From Saccoglossus kowalevskii (lineage: Eukaryota; Hemichordata; Enteropneusta; Harrimaniidae): 11,404 nt of DNA. The notes under the pieces were generated by a model. The model saw only the letters and a program-made list of their open reading frames with translations, searched no databases and was not told the origin of the DNA. Location: the NCBI RefSeq assembly GCF_000003605.2, contig NW_003139317.1, forward strand, positions 580,227-591,630, in the 5' to 3' direction. Below are positions 1 to 7,862 of the stretch, in pieces; position 1 is the first letter of the stretch, and each line of letters opens with the position of its first letter. Made by a program: the position numbers and the translations under genes.

Positions 1-111
1 TTGCATCATTTTGGGGGTTTTCGCACATTTCCATGTCCTCATTCGCCCCCAAGATGTAATTTCAGTTGTAATTTTACTTACATTTTCAGTAACAACCATA
101 TTTGTAGATCA

Positions 112-339
112 CAGCTTCCGCTGTTTCTACCATATCAGGCCAGCCCCGGCTGCCTCAATGCTAACCTGTCATGTAGTTGCAGCTTCCGCTGCCTCTACCG
201 GTAATTGAAGCACATAACATCACGCAGTTTCAGCTTCCGCTGTCTCTGCAAATAACACAACCAGTAGGTACAGCTTCCGCGGTATCCTACCCCTCAATTC
301 GTACTAATGACTAACCTATTAACCTGCAGCTACTGCTGC
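112..339. repeat. Degenerate interspersed repeat of CAGCTTCCGC
   Basis: The motif CAGCTTCCGC occurs at 112, 180, 231 and 271, usually followed by TG and TCTC/TCTA, with a weaker relative GCAGCTACTGCTGC at 326. Spacing is irregular (68, 51, 40, 55 bases), so it is not a clean tandem array. In one frame the motif encodes Ala-Ser-Ala, but the spacing does not keep frame and stops intervene. It may be a decayed repetitive coding tail of an element ending near 615. Confidence 0.6.
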
Positions 340-496
340 ACTAACCAGTTTATCTTTTATTATTGTTTGCATTTTTTATAGTCTTTATTACAGAGTTTTA
401 CTTTACAGTGTTTCGTTACATTTGTATTTTCATTTACTCAGCCAGCAACAATTTGGTATTGCCCAGTTTTATCATTTACAAGGTCTGTTACTTTTC

Positions 497-615
497 CTAC
501 CGGTAGCTAGTGAAAGCTACTACTTTCACGTTTGGGAGCCCGCTGAGAAATTTGATCTAAGCTATGTATTTTGACTGATCCCAGCAGCGGGCTCCCCCGT
601 TGTTTGCCAAATAAA
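497..615 (+). terminator. Hairpins plus AATAAA: likely 3' end of a transcript or retroelement
   Basis: Three symmetric features lie in a row: a 10-base palindrome CTACCGGTAG (497-506); a 7-bp stem GTGAAAG/CTTTCAC (510-516 and 523-529, loop of 6); and a perfect 12-bp stem GGGAGCCCGCTG/CAGCGGGCTCCC (534-545 and 585-596, loop of 39). AATAAA follows at 610-615, 14 bases after the large stem. This is typical of a transcript end or of the R region of an LTR. No coding region for it is visible here. Confidence 0.5.
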
Positions 616-1612
616 GTACCTTTACCAATTTTATATGTTGTGTCATAAATGTATGAAATGCACGGATGCACACATTTCAATGACGTGCGTTATGATATAT
701 TTTAGGACCAAATATTTTCGTTCGAGCTCGAACAGATCAATTGTCATGGTCAACGTGAAATAAAACTGTTATATTACAAAATACGACTTGTCCTTACTTA
801 CAAATATTTACTCTAACAACAATTTAATAATGAACAAATATTGCAGCTCTGCATTTCATTCCAAGCTCAAATTTGCGTAGGAATGCGACGTCGTTGTCAC
901 ATTGACACATTAAAAAAGCGACCCAACATCCGTTAATCAACTACTTTTAGCAATGGAGTGCCGTTTTGCATGTTTTTCCACAGTCATTAATAGCGCAACA
1001 TTAGGTCACAAATTTCCCTGAACGTTTCTTTTCGTCCAAAAAAATGTTCTCACCAGGTGTGTAATGGTTTTACAAATATGTACTAAACGGCCTGGGCATA
1101 AGTACATTTGATTGATGAACTATCTCCCTGATATTTAACTCATGAATCTTCTTCTTTAGTAACTCTAGCCCACTAAATTCACTAGTTTGACTGCTTTATA
1201 TAAAATACCATCAATATACATGTAAATCGCACACGAACCCAGCCCAAACTGACCACTCTTGTATTCGTATGTAGTGTAATTTCCAAATTTACATTCATAT
1301 GCAAAGTGTAATTGCAATAAATAATTGTTGCATATTATGTAAACTAGCATTCTATTACAAACCGCTATTGTAAATCGAACATTGCAGCTTGGCTAGGACT
1401 GAGCAGCTTTAGTCAAGAGGCAACGTCTGGCCAAGGAAAGTGGAACCTACATTAACCAAAACAGGTAAAGCCTTTAATGACTGAGCTATTGCATTTTTAA
1501 CATAGTATGTATTGAATTGCACATGTACAAACGACAAATCGTACATCATGTATATATGTAAATTAACATACGTTGAGCAATGTTCAGTGGCAATTCATGA
1601 TATAATTCAGAT
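616..1612. other. Non-coding stretch
   Basis: AT-rich with no gene recognised. A perfect 14-base palindrome GTTCGAGCTCGAAC sits at 720-733. A weak hairpin (CTTGGC ... GCCAAG) lies near 1387-1435. The 61-codon minus-strand frame at 1165-1350 has no family signature. Confidence 0.6.
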
Positions 1613-1751
1613 ACACCACAAAAAAGTGTGTGTTTACAGATATAAACCCACAGTTTTAGCCAGGGTCTAGTAAACTGCACTCGAGCTGACCCCCATGTTC
1701 AATTTACTAGACTTTGACCAAAGCTGTGGATTTATCACTTTGTTGTGGTGT
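1613..1751. mobile_element. Palindromic MITE-like element (about 139 bp)
   Basis: The left arm (1613-1677), beginning ACACCACAA and AAGTG and ending GTCTAGTAAACTG, pairs with the right arm (about 1700-1751), CAATTTACTAGAC ... CACTTTGTTGTGGTGT. The arms match over roughly 50 bases with some mismatches and an extra dozen bases (GTGTTTACAGAT) in the left arm. Only about 22 bases separate them, so nearly the whole element could fold into one hairpin. There is no coding content. The flanks TTCAGATA and TTCTCATA agree at 6 of 8 positions, a possible decayed 8-base target duplication. Confidence 0.7.
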
Positions 1752-2029
1752 TTCTCATACAAATGTCAGTCACTCGATCAGTAAATAATGTCTTCCGTAT
1801 TCACTAAATAACCTAAAGGTATAGGAATATGGGTGTTGTGAGTTAATACTACCATTTATTCATGTTACAAAATGTACGTAAATAACAACAATATTTTGAA
1901 GTTATATTTTCCATAAGCGAGATGTATATTTTTTAATTAATGTAATAAAATAACAACTACATTTGAATGTATGCTCCGAAACGTTCGTAGCGCCACCATC
2001 TAATTTATTATTCATTTTGAGGTTTATAT
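1752..2029. other. Non-coding stretch
   Basis: AT-rich spacer between the palindromic element and the duplicated block. No gene, repeat or signal seen. Confidence 0.55.
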
Positions 2030-2598
2030 GATCACTCTCCTAGGTGGTCCAGTAAACATGTTCATTACAATGTTTAACCCGGAAATTTTACAATCCCATT
2101 ATTAACTTGATTCATTTTTCGTGCTCTCTATATCTTGTATATGTTAATGGCTACTAGTTATCTGTGAGTATAATGTCTTTTACAGTATTATTATGTTAAC
2201 AATATACTGTTAACGGCGTCAACTATGTAAATAGGCTGTGAAATACAAGCTTTGATAACCTGTAATGCCGTTGCAAGTGTGGCCTCGTACATGATCGTGT
2301 ATATAATCTTTCCAGTACTTGTTTTCAATTTACGTCGTCTTTTCCTTAGGCAATTATAATCACTCACATATCGCACATGAAGAACAAGACATGATTTCAG
2401 TATTATTTTAATTTCGAAATAACTGTAACACATAATATTCTAATCCAGCTTTATATATTACAGCTATTTTTAGCCATTGTTTATCGATTCGTACTCAGTG
2501 TATTTTCTTTTTGAATAACAAATGTGTGAATGTCGAAAGAATAAAAAACTGTTTTTATGAAGTCCCTAATATTGTTTGTGTAAATTAAAGCTGGTTTA
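2030..2598 (+). repeat. Duplicated block, copy 1 (upstream of the sulfotransferase)
   Basis: It is a diverged direct copy of about 5590-6070. Shared anchors, in the same order, are GATCACTCTCC (2030), CTCTCTATAT, TTTTCAA with CGT nearby, TTAGG, TATAATCA, CGCACATG, GTATTATTTTAATT (about 2399), CACAT-ATTC (2430), CAGCTT/ATATAT (about 2447), ACTCAGT and AGCTGGT (2590). It has no convincing gene; the 80-codon minus-strand frame at 2191-2433 is not preserved in the other copy. It may hold the promoter or 5' exon of the sulfotransferase, or be an old dispersed repeat. Confidence 0.6.
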
Positions 2599-2601
2599 TT
2601 C

Positions 2602-2750
2602 AAAGCGGAAGGATCGCCACCTGCGCACGTCCCAAGCGACGATAACAACACACGCTGAAAACAGAAAGGCTCATGGGTAGATGCTTGTTTATAAACAATG
2701 ACACGCTATGGCCATCCAACGCATGTGCAGGTGATGACTCCCCCGCTTTA
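2602..2750. mobile_element. MITE-like element, copy 1
   Basis: The ends are inverted. AAAGCGG...CACCTGCGCA on the left matches the complement of TGCAGGTGATGACTCCCCCG and CTTT on the right, with about 20 of 28 positions agreeing. The 86 bases at 2665-2750 match 9998-10083 with 9 differences, all transitions. Relative to the other copy, this one carries about 32 extra bases between the left arm and the shared core (2628-2664). Flanking GGTTTA and its complement AAACC suggest the inverted arms may reach a few bases further. No transposase is encoded, so it would be a non-autonomous element. No clean target-site duplication was found. Confidence 0.65.
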
Positions 2751-2992
2751 ATTAAACCCATTTCTGATATCGTTACTCCACCATTAGTGTCTAATCCAGT
2801 GACACATACAGAGTAACAAGCAAACGGAACGGGATTTGAACAGTTCAATTCATTCATGTAAAAAAATAACACTTCCCACAAATTTCCTACTCCATACCCC
2901 GCCCTATCTCAGGGAAAGAATATTTTATGCATTGATGTGTGTGTCAACTACAATAACCAAAATCGCAATTGTTATTGCCGTTTTTAAAAAAA

Positions 2993-3022
2993 ACATTTTA
3001 TTCTTCTTTTTTGCAGTGAAAA
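2993..3022 (+). promoter_or_regulatory. Splice acceptor and start context of the sulfotransferase
   Basis: A pyrimidine run (TTATTCTTCTTTTTTGCAG) ends at 3016 and is followed by TGAAAA and then ATGG. The six-base gap between acceptor and start codon implies that transcription begins in an upstream non-coding exon. A at -3 and G at +4 form a strong Kozak context, which favours 3023 over the next ATG downstream. Confidence 0.6.
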
Positions 3023-3260
3023 ATGGTATGGAAATGTCTCATCGATTGTTTGACTGGAAAACGAACAATGTGCATCGTATTTATGTGTTTTATTCTAGTC
3101 ATATATCCCCGCATCAAAGATTTAAGTAACATCTCCTCGAAAAATCACCTAGTCAATACATTCCATGAGAGAAACAAACTAACTGTTGTGCATGATGATG
3201 TAACCGTACGACATGACTCGGAAACTGTGAACACCAGCAGGTTGAATTCTTCATTTGGCT
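3023..3260 (+). CDS. Sulfotransferase gene, exon A: start codon and membrane anchor
   Basis: This is probably the first coding exon of the Golgi sulfotransferase that continues at 3639 and 4315. A strong acceptor ends at 3016, six bases before an ATG with A at -3 and G at +4, so a 5' UTR exon should lie upstream. The peptide starts MVWKCLIDCLTGKR, then has a hydrophobic segment at residues 15-28 followed by PRIK. This is the usual type II signal-anchor layout with a short basic cytosolic tail. Residues 35-79 look like a luminal stem with three N-glycosylation sequons (NISS, NTSR, NSS). The 3' end is uncertain. Exon B needs one carried-over base, which fits GT at 3126 (GTAACA; 34 residues), 3261 (GTATGC; 79 residues) or 3276. 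The best-looking site, CAG|GTTGAA after 3240, is out of phase. Assignment to this gene rests on phase, topology and position. Confidence 0.6.
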
Positions 3261-3638
3261 GTATGCATTGCATATGTATGGCAGTCGTATTTTCCTCTGT
3301 TGTGCATTGATTTTATTATTTTTTCTTGCTTTAATCGATTAATAATTTGTATAATAATTTATACGATATGATCTATGTTGTAGTAATAAAATATCTGTGA
3401 CCAAAGGTCATCTGAAGTTACTAATAACACGACATGTCAGGACATGACATGAAAGTATCTTATAGCAAAAATATTACATATAACGCGTATTTCCAGACTG
3501 ACATTGAAGTGTCTTATTCCGGTTAACAGGAATTACACGAAAAGGCACTAGCAGCATTCATGTATTCGCAATAGTTATATAGGCGTTTTCCGTCTGTAAT
3601 CAGCAAATTAAATGTCCAAGTTCACTTATATTTTGCAG
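3261..3638 (+). other. Intron between sulfotransferase exons A and B
   Basis: AT-rich intron with no convincing extra exon. A candidate acceptor at 3491-3496 (TTTCCAG) leads to no phase-compatible donor that I trust. A small inverted repeat, CATGTC-AG-GACATG, lies near 3433-3446. The 5' boundary moves to 3126 if the earlier donor is used. Confidence 0.45.
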
Positions 3639-3730
3639 CTATTGAAAAACATCCGAAAAAGGTTTATAATTCACAAAGTTCAATAATTAGCATGAAAAAC
3701 AATTCAACAATTTTCAAGAGTGCTGCAATG
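3639..3730 (+). CDS. Sulfotransferase gene, exon B: luminal stem
   Basis: A 92-base internal exon lies between a good acceptor (TATATTTTGCAG, ending at 3638) and a good donor (ATG|GTAAGA at 3731). It is open only when one base is carried in from the previous exon. It then reads IEKHPKKVYNSQSS and continues through an NNST sequon to KSAAM. It ends in phase 0, exactly the phase needed by exon C at 4315. The content is basic, polar and Ser/Asn-rich, as expected for the stem between the membrane anchor and catalytic domain of a Golgi sulfotransferase. The stem is poorly conserved in this family, so sequence alone cannot confirm it. The support is the splice sites and the matching phase. Confidence 0.68.
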
Positions 3731-4314
3731 GTAAGACTTTTTTGTATTGTTGATTTTTTGTAAAAATAGCAACTGGCATGCATTAAACTGCAAAAAGGTG
3801 TACAGCCACCGAGTTGTGCTATAAGGTGTACAGCAACTGAGTTACAACTTGATTAAATTACCAATAAATAGAATTTCAGGTCAGATACACACAAGACATC
3901 ATCTAGACTTACTAGTAGCCAATGTGTATGTACCCGCTTGCACTTCTTTCTGCCTGTCTGGTATGGATGTGTAATAATTATTCAATAATTTTAATCTTTG
4001 GTTCTCTTGTGTGCAATTTCATTAAAATTATACGGTGACACAGGGCATTTCACCTTTTGTACACCATACATACATTCAAATAAGAAAAATAAGTTCATTC
4101 AGTGGTACAAATTGTTACTTCAAGTACCCCAATATCAGACTCGTGGTTGACCGACATGTTACAAATCAACACAATCAATACAACATTTGTATTTCCAAAA
4201 CATGCATTCATTGTCATATCCGTCTATCTGGATATATTGTATGTCATTGAAATATGTACATAGAAGTAATTATCAACATCACGACTTATCTTACAATTTC
4301 TTCTGTTTACACAG
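3731..4314 (+). other. Intron between sulfotransferase exons B and C
   Basis: A GT-AG intron (GTAAGA ... TTTACACAG) that keeps phase 0. It holds about two imperfect 28-base tandem units at 3795-3845, each starting AAGGTGTACAGC. A 71-codon open frame at 4035-4250 has no family signature and is taken as chance. Confidence 0.7.
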
Positions 4315-5127
4315 AACAGCAACATGAAAGCGATCCAGAGAAAACGCCAGGAGCTCATTCATAAGATTTGCACAAATATGGGGAATACCACATACTATCA
4401 CAGACCTAATAAGATGTCGAAGTTGATCTTCAATGAACAATATCATTTACTATACTGTAGAATTGCCAAAATTGGTACCACTAGTTGGAAACTAATATTG
4501 TTAGTTCTGTCTGGGGAACTTAATAATACAAATGCAGATTATTCTTTCAGAAAACTGCATGACCGTAAATATCCATCAGTTCCTTTAAGTTCAAATGATA
4601 AGCAAAACTACACTTCATTCTTATTTGTTCGCCATCCTTTCAAACGACTACTGTCTGCATATAGGGATAAATTTGAAACAACACTAGAGCCGAGTTTTAA
4701 GAAGATAGAACGACAGATAATATCACAATATCGTCCCAATGCGTCAATGACTGGCAGGAACATGGCACCAAAGGTTTCTTTCCTTGAATTTGTCAAATTT
4801 CTGTTGAATTACAAACCCAAATCCAATTTCAATGAGCACTGGGATTTCCAGCACAAAGTATGTTCTCTATGTGACCGATCTTTTGATTTTATTGGTCACT
4901 TTGAAAATATGGAAAAGGAATCAAATTATCTTCTTAACTATATTGGGGCCACTGATGTATTTTTCCCGGATCACAAATACAATTTCCATGTTACAAACAG
5001 CACTGACGAAAATATTTATTTGAAATACTTCTCACAAATTCCACCAAAATACATCATTAAACTATATGAATTATATAAAATGGACTTTGATCTGTTTGGA
5101 TATTCTTTTCCAGATGAACTATTTTAA
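4315..5127 (+). CDS. Carbohydrate sulfotransferase, catalytic exon (HNK-1/chondroitin sulfotransferase family)
   Basis: This is the terminal exon of a type II Golgi enzyme that would transfer sulfate from PAPS to a glycan (Sulfotransfer_2 family, as in CHST8-CHST14). It follows the acceptor TTCTGTTTACACAG ending at 4314 and runs in phase 0 to TAA at 5125-5127, giving 270 residues. Counting from the ATG at 4324, the 5'-phosphosulfate loop is CRIAKIGTTSWK (residues 45-56), where many relatives have PKVGCTNWK. The 3'-phosphate site is FLFVRHPFKRLLSAYRDKF (99-117), with the key Arg at 103 and Ser at 111. Further downstream come NEHW, the C-x-x-C of KVCSLCDRSFDFIGHFE, and the family-typical ending YKMDFDLFGY. 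Sequons occur at NTT, NYT, NAS and NST. With exons A and B the protein would be 335 or 380 residues, normal for the family. No frameshift or internal stop is seen. The acceptor glycan and sulfation position cannot be told from sequence. Confidence 0.93.
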   Translation, partial: NSNMKAIQRKRQELIHKICTNMGNTTYYHRPNKMSKLIFNEQYHLLYCRIAKIGTTSWKLILLVLSGELNNTNADYSFRKLHDRKYPSVPLSSNDKQNYTSFLFVRHPFKRLLSAYRDKFETTLEPSFKKIERQIISQYRPNASMTGRNMAPKVSFLEFVKFLLNYKPKSNFNEHWDFQHKVCSLCDRSFDFIGHFENMEKESNYLLNYIGATDVFFPDHKYNFHVTNSTDENIYLKYFSQIPPKYIIKLYELYKMDFDLFGYSFPDELF

Positions 5128-5589
5128 GTAATTAGTTCGTACCAGCTTTTTTCATTAATATGGTAATTAAATACTTGTTTTGTTTCTGATACAAACTCTT
5201 CATATTTTTCTTTTATGGCTTATTTGTTTTGTGCACAATCAGATGTTTATTTTGAAGATATTTAGTATTATACATTATACCAGTGGGTACTTTGATATTG
5301 TAATAGTTATGTGATCCTTTAGCCAATTAAAAATTGATAATATCAACTGCGTGTTTTCATAGTTGAATCAAGTGTTTCTGCAAACATCAGTAAATATTGC
5401 AATACCGTATAGCACAATAACGTGTATTTTTACATTGACATAGTGAAGATTTTATTCAATCTTTGTGAGTAGTATATGTTAATTAGGGTGATTTATGTAT
5501 GAACCATGTACGGAGCAATATGATAAAAACAAAATTCTTATTCGCAGGAGCATCAGAGGGCAAACTGATTATGGGAAGACATAATATAG
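5128..5589 (+). other. 3' UTR and intergenic spacer
   Basis: AT-rich, with the candidate ATTAAA signals listed separately. No open frame of note and no similarity to the region before the first duplicated block was detected by eye. Confidence 0.55.
5166..5331 (+). terminator. Candidate polyadenylation signals of the sulfotransferase
   Basis: There are two ATTAAA hexamers downstream of the stop codon, at 5166-5171 and 5326-5331. No AATAAA was noticed between 5128 and 5450, so one of these variant signals may set the 3' end. In AT-rich DNA such hexamers also occur by chance. Confidence 0.3.
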
Positions 5590-6070
5590 GATCACTCTCC
5601 GAGGGAACCCGGCATGCAGACAATGTTCATTATATAGTGTTTCCCCAACTCAGTTGATTATATGTGCCCCTTCTCGCTCTCTCTATATATAGTATTGGTT
5701 ACTGATTTTCTGAATATAACGAATTTTTCAGAAGGATTGTTTTGCCCAATATGATGTTCTGGTGACAGAATTGTGTCATATATGCCACGATTTACCCGGT
5801 GCTCTGTTTTCAACGTAGATCGTATATTCCTGGATTAATCTTCATTAGGAAAATATAATCATTATCATACCGCACATGGCGAAACACTCCCGGTATTATT
5901 TTAATTGGCAAAACAAATTGAGCACATATTCCATAGATTATTTTCTGTGTTAAAACAGCTTAATATATACAATACAATATGAACACTCAGTCACCAATTC
6001 ATGAATATGGCGAAACATAGTCACTAAGGGAAAAAAATACATAACGTGTTATATATTTTCAGCTGGTCTT
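5590..6070 (+). repeat. Duplicated block, copy 2 (downstream of the sulfotransferase)
   Basis: Diverged direct copy of 2030-2598 with the same anchor order: GATCACTCTCC at 5590, CTCTCTATATAT at about 5673, TTTTCAACGTAGATCGTAT, TTAGG, TATAATCA, CGCACATGG, GTATTATTTTAATT at about 5893, CACATATTC, ACAGCTTAATATAT, ACTCAGTCACC and CAGCTGGT at 6060. The copy is about 90 bases shorter. Unlike copy 1, it ends in a usable splice acceptor (ATATATTTTCAG). Confidence 0.6.
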
Positions 6071-6151
6071 GTTGTGTCGTTCACCTGTACATTACTTTGT
6101 TTGGAAACATTAATGGGATACATCAATTGTGTCACATGCGAGTTGCCAAAG
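6063..6151 (+). other. Exon-like segment with good splice sites
   Basis: Bases after TTATATATTTTCAG (ending at 6062) run 89 bases to a strong donor AAAG|GTATGT at 6152. Two of three frames are open throughout: one begins WSCCVVHLYITLFG, the other GLVVSFTCTLLCLE. Neither peptide is recognised, so it could equally be an untranslated 5' exon. Its end (GTGTCACATGCGAGTTG) resembles GTGACACATACAGAGTA near 2799-2815, after the MITE in the upstream duplicate. No downstream partner exon was recognised before the LINE. Confidence 0.35.
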
Positions 6152-6630
6152 GTATGTTTCTAATATACTTTTGAGAATTCCAGTGCTGAAATACCTGATC
6201 TGTATTCATATGAAAACCCACAATATGAAAACCTACAACTAAATGTTGTTCACGAGCAAAGTCTTATACTTATAAAAACAGACATTAGCAAATCATATGC
6301 AAATGAAATCATCACAATATCTAATTCATTTGTAAAAGGTTATATTGTGATTTTTGATATTGAAAGAAGATGCAGATATACAACAGGCCAAAACATACAC
6401 TAGCAAATCATATGCCAAAGAAGTCATCACTAATTTATGGTTATGTACACACAGAGACAGAGATAGGGACCAGGACAGAGACAGACAGCCACATTGACAA
6501 GGTCAAAAGGTGTTATTTGGATCAAAGAAAAGAATGCATTAACAATTTATATAGTTTAAAAATATGTTATATTGTTCCTTTCATTTTTTAAAAACAATTC
6601 ACATTTACTGTTTTGTTCAGCAATATTTTG
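6152..6630. repeat. Intergenic stretch with short local repeats
   Basis: A 33-base unit at 6283-6315 (containing TAGCAAATCATATGC and TCATCAC) recurs at 6398-6430 with 4 differences, 115 bases apart. A short purine-rich ACAGAG-like run lies at 6449-6489. A 73-codon open frame (6370-6591) is made largely of these repeats and is not called a gene. Confidence 0.6.
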
Positions 6631-7862
6631 TTATATTTTCACTTTCTCAATTAATAAATTAAAGTTTGGTTTAGTATTACTGAATCTGTCAACATTATCT
6701 ACATACGTGTTCTTAGCAAACATGCTCAAAAAACTGGCTGAAACAGTATAGAAGTCGCGACATTTGAAATTTGCATGTTTGTAATTGTCAAAACTAGATC
6801 TTGTATGTATGTATTACTTCGGTTCACTTCCAATTTTCATTTTTTAGGGATAGTATGTATTAAACCATAATATGTAATAAAATCAACCTTCATATTAAAT
6901 TTATTATGAAGCGGAATATGTGACAAATCTCTCCATCATCATTGGTTAGATCACATATGTACTTAATCCTGTGGTGTAACCATAACATACAGATTTTCCA
7001 CCCATAAGCACATCTTTATTGTTCCATATAATGTGCGTATCTGAAATATGTTCTGTGCGCATTTGGGATTTTCGAAAATCAACACAGAAACAAAGAATAT
7101 CGTTATAAAAAGTAGAAAATTTTGACTTGCAGCGAGGCAATGATTACAGTTGAGAAGCAAATTCAGCCCTTCTAATTTGTTGAAATAGTAGTTTGGAAAA
7201 TGAGACCATGGTGCTTGCGATTTGAATATTCTAATTGTCCACGATAATTTTACAGCTTTAATCATCAGGGATCTATGCTGTTCATACCACTTGAATAAAT
7301 ATGCAGTTGCTTCCCGATACCATCAACTGCTACTGAAATGTTGTTAATAATGTAGATTATTTACGAGGTCTCAAACATTTTCCTAACATTGCTTTAGCTT
7401 GAATAGTAATAAAATAAACACCAAGTACCCAAACTGGGGTCAATGTCGGGTATAAGATTTTGGAAGCACCCACTCCGCATTCTGATTCCCAATGAGAATT
7501 AGTTATGTTTTCTCTAAATTATGGGTCGAACCAGTCACTTTACTGAAATCCGTTAAACTAACCAGGGAAATTTGTTTAGACGAGCTGCCTCTAAGCATCA
7601 GTGTTGTGTCATCTGCATATGCAGATAAATTTTGCCCGTGCCCGGAAGGTAATGTAGCACCTTTAATCTGTTTGTTGTTTCTTATGTAAATGGCGAGTAC
7701 TTTATAATGTGTTTGAATATTTGTATAAAATGTTTCTGCCCATTTTATTAGTAAAGAGCAAAGTGAAATAGTTTGTAGGCTTTGTACATAAATGACCACT
7801 CTAGAGAATTTATAGCTTTTTATATTGTCTAACAGTGTTCCCTGATTTCCGGTTACTTCCAA
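6631..7862 (-). mobile_element. Dead LINE (non-LTR retrotransposon) fragment, C-terminal half of ORF2
   Basis: Read on the minus strand, this is reverse transcriptase followed by the C-terminal region of a LINE. KAINSLEWSFMYK (about 7819-7781) resembles the catalytic-Asp block, but its Asp is Asn. KWAETFYTNIQT follows, then IRNNKQIKG, and the polymerase motif SAYADDTTLML has YADD at 7608-7619. Next come DFSKVTGSTHNLEKT, VLGVYF, KLSWTIRIFKSQAPWSHFP, IIWNNKDVLMGGKSVCY, LTNDDGEICHIF and ITYYGLIHTIP. A possible CRDFY lies at 6748-6762. The pieces lie in different frames with stops between. The usual GCRQGDPLSP block between the TNIQT segment and IRNNK is missing, so the domain has an internal deletion. 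The clade is unsure; the tail resembles L1/Tx1-like elements. The last 200 bases (6631-6835) are the weakest part. Confidence 0.85.

Noticed and set aside
112-339. CRISPR-like spaced repeats
   Set aside because: Units are only about 10 bases, spacing is irregular, and the setting is a spliced animal genome.
2191-2433. 80-codon minus-strand open frame
   Set aside because: The frame is not preserved in the duplicated copy at 5590-6070.
2600-2881. 93-codon minus-strand open frame
   Set aside because: Largely the MITE read backwards; no family motif.
2836-3129. 97-codon plus-strand frame overlapping exon A
   Set aside because: Crosses a strong acceptor at 3016 and lacks the anchor-and-stem pattern of the 3023 frame.
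3241-3246. CAG|GTTGAA as donor of exon A
   Set aside because: It puts exon B into a frame with an early stop and also fails if spliced straight to exon C; kept only as an open question.
4608-4796. 62-codon minus-strand open frame
   Set aside because: Shadow of the sulfotransferase catalytic exon.
6449-6489. ACAGAG microsatellite
   Set aside because: Too short and irregular to be of note beyond the local repeat entry.
7492-7689. 65-codon plus-strand open frame
   Set aside because: Shadow of the reverse transcriptase segment on the opposite strand.
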